Of a DNA stretch of 32,382 bases, positions 31,767 to 32,382 are shown piece after piece. Location of the stretch: NCBI GenBank assembly GCA_021741795.1, contig JAIOXC010000002.1, positions 1-32,382 on the forward strand. The letters are read 5' to 3'. The stretch's first letter is position 1. Each line of letters starts with the position of its first letter. A model generated the notes under the pieces. The model ran no database searches, had not been told where the DNA came from, and was given only the letters and a program-made list of their open reading frames with translations. The DNA comes from Ilumatobacteraceae bacterium. Its GTDB lineage: Bacteria; Actinomycetota; Acidimicrobiia; Acidimicrobiales; Ilumatobacteraceae. The translations under genes were made by a program, and so were the position numbers.

Positions 31767-31799
31767 ATTCTGTCACGAACACGACCCTAGGCTGGACAT

Positions 31800-32228
31800 A
31801 TGAGCGCGAGTGTCAATTTGTCGGGAGTCGGGCCTGCCGACATGTGCTTACCCGAAGTTGCAACACAGTTGACGTCAGCGATCGATGCAGCCTTAAATCA
31901 GTGCGATCGCGATCGTCGTGCAGCAGTCGTGCAAGTTGTCGCATCGAATCCAACATATCTTGAGGGCTGGGCATGGTTGGGTGCGTTAGGGCGCGACACA
32001 ATGGATTCATATATGGCCTACAGAGTTGGATACCACCGCGGCCTGGACGCACTGCGTGGCAATGGCTGGAAGGGTTCGGGTTACGTTCGTTGGTCGCATT
32101 TGCCAAATCGAGGTTTCTTGAAGTGCCTAGACGGTCTTGCGAAGACGTCAAGACTGCTTGGTGACAATGCTGAGGCTGATCGATGCGAACAATTCTTATT
32201 GCAACTCGATCCGTCGCACAAGTTCTAA
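31800..32228 (+). CDS. DUF3151 family protein
   Basis: This 142-residue soluble protein matches the actinobacterial DUF3151 pattern as I remember it: LEGWAWLGALGRDTMDSYMAYRVGYHRGLDALRGNGWKGSGYVRWSHLPNRGFLKCLDGLA. It appears to be a small helical TPR-like fold. Function is unknown. Its presence is one of the better actinobacterial markers in the window. ATG 31800 starts it; the next gene follows after about ten bases. Confidence 0.82.
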   Translation: MSASVNLSGVGPADMCLPEVATQLTSAIDAALNQCDRDRRAAVVQVVASNPTYLEGWAWLGALGRDTMDSYMAYRVGYHRGLDALRGNGWKGSGYVRWSHLPNRGFLKCLDGLAKTSRLLGDNAEADRCEQFLLQLDPSHKF

Positions 32229-32238
32229 CATCACTTGT

Positions 32239-32382
32239 GTGCTCGAATCTGTAGATTGCTTTGTATTAGCCGGGGGTAAGAGCACTCGCTTTGGCACCAA
32301 CAAGTCGCTTGCGTCAATTGGTGTACGCCTCATGGCTGCTGTTGTTGCAGACAATTTACAAAACGCATTTGGTTTGAGCGTG
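32239..32382 (+). CDS. MobA-like NTP transferase (molybdenum cofactor guanylyltransferase type), partial
   Basis: My own translation from GTG 32239 to the window end gives 48 residues. VLAGGKSTRFGTNKSLASIG is the nucleotide-binding start of MobA-like and related sugar-1-phosphate or IspD-type transferases; the STRFG..K spacing favours MobA. MobA attaches GMP to molybdopterin. Asn stands where Asp is more usual before the Lys. The remainder lies outside the window, so the exact family is not settled. A Moco enzyme gene lies at the other end of the window, but xanthine dehydrogenase-type enzymes usually use the CMP form or plain Moco. Confidence 0.6.
   Translation, partial: MLESVDCFVLAGGKSTRFGTNKSLASIGVRLMAAVVADNLQNAFGLSV

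Overview
The window is about 32 kb of densely packed bacterial chromosome with balanced base composition. It shows no rRNA, tRNA, CRISPR array, insertion sequence or phage gene that I could support. The gene set suggests an actinobacterium: a DUF3151 protein, a GuaB1-type IMP dehydrogenase/GMP reductase relative followed by cmk and plsC, an actinobacterial-style CtaA, and a lipoprotein-type Liv system. My best guess is an Acidimicrobiia-like lineage, but this is inference from gene content and not a database result. Genes are mostly coupled by ATGA or short overlaps, and GTG and TTG starts occur. Opposite-strand genes are separated by only a few tens of bases.

Layout. (1) 1-5.4 kb: a ureide/N-heterocycle catabolic cluster. 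On the minus strand lie an M20 N-carbamoyl-L-amino-acid hydrolase or allantoate amidohydrolase relative, a D-carbamoylase of the nitrilase superfamily, and a partial molybdenum hydroxylase with its 2Fe-2S subunit fused to its large subunit. Divergently on the plus strand lie a class-III aminotransferase and a TauE/SafE permease. (2) 5.4-8.7 kb: an MBL-fold hydrolase, then a Gfo/Idh/MocA dehydrogenase translationally coupled to a ProA-like semialdehyde dehydrogenase. (3) 8.7-13 kb: a minus-strand set of type-B carboxylesterase, panB and panC (pantothenate synthesis), a divergent hexapeptide acyltransferase, and a small anchored protein of unknown function. (4) 13.1-18.1 kb: a heterodimeric ABC exporter with one degenerate and one canonical ATPase, a lipoprotein and a histidine phosphatase. 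(5) 18.2-20.8 kb: a secreted cell-wall protein with four peptidoglycan-binding repeats and an M23 peptidase domain, then divergent ctaA. (6) 20.9-26.3 kb: livHMGF on the plus strand facing a minus-strand substrate-binding lipoprotein, with tandem hairpin terminators between them. (7) 26.4-32.4 kb: Sua5/TsaC, guaB1-cmk-plsC, an M18 aminopeptidase with a small membrane protein, a DUF3151 protein, and the start of a MobA-like nucleotidyltransferase cut by the window edge.

The most striking observation is the Liv substrate-binding protein at 24969-26306. Its two halves are in swapped order compared with the family: the segment normally at the C terminus directly follows the signal peptide, and the protein stops exactly where that segment would normally begin. 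It reads as a natural circular permutation of a type-I periplasmic-binding fold. The partner permease LivH also carries an unusual secreted beta-sandwich-like domain ahead of its membrane part. Together they suggest a structurally modified branched-chain amino acid or amide/urea-type uptake system.
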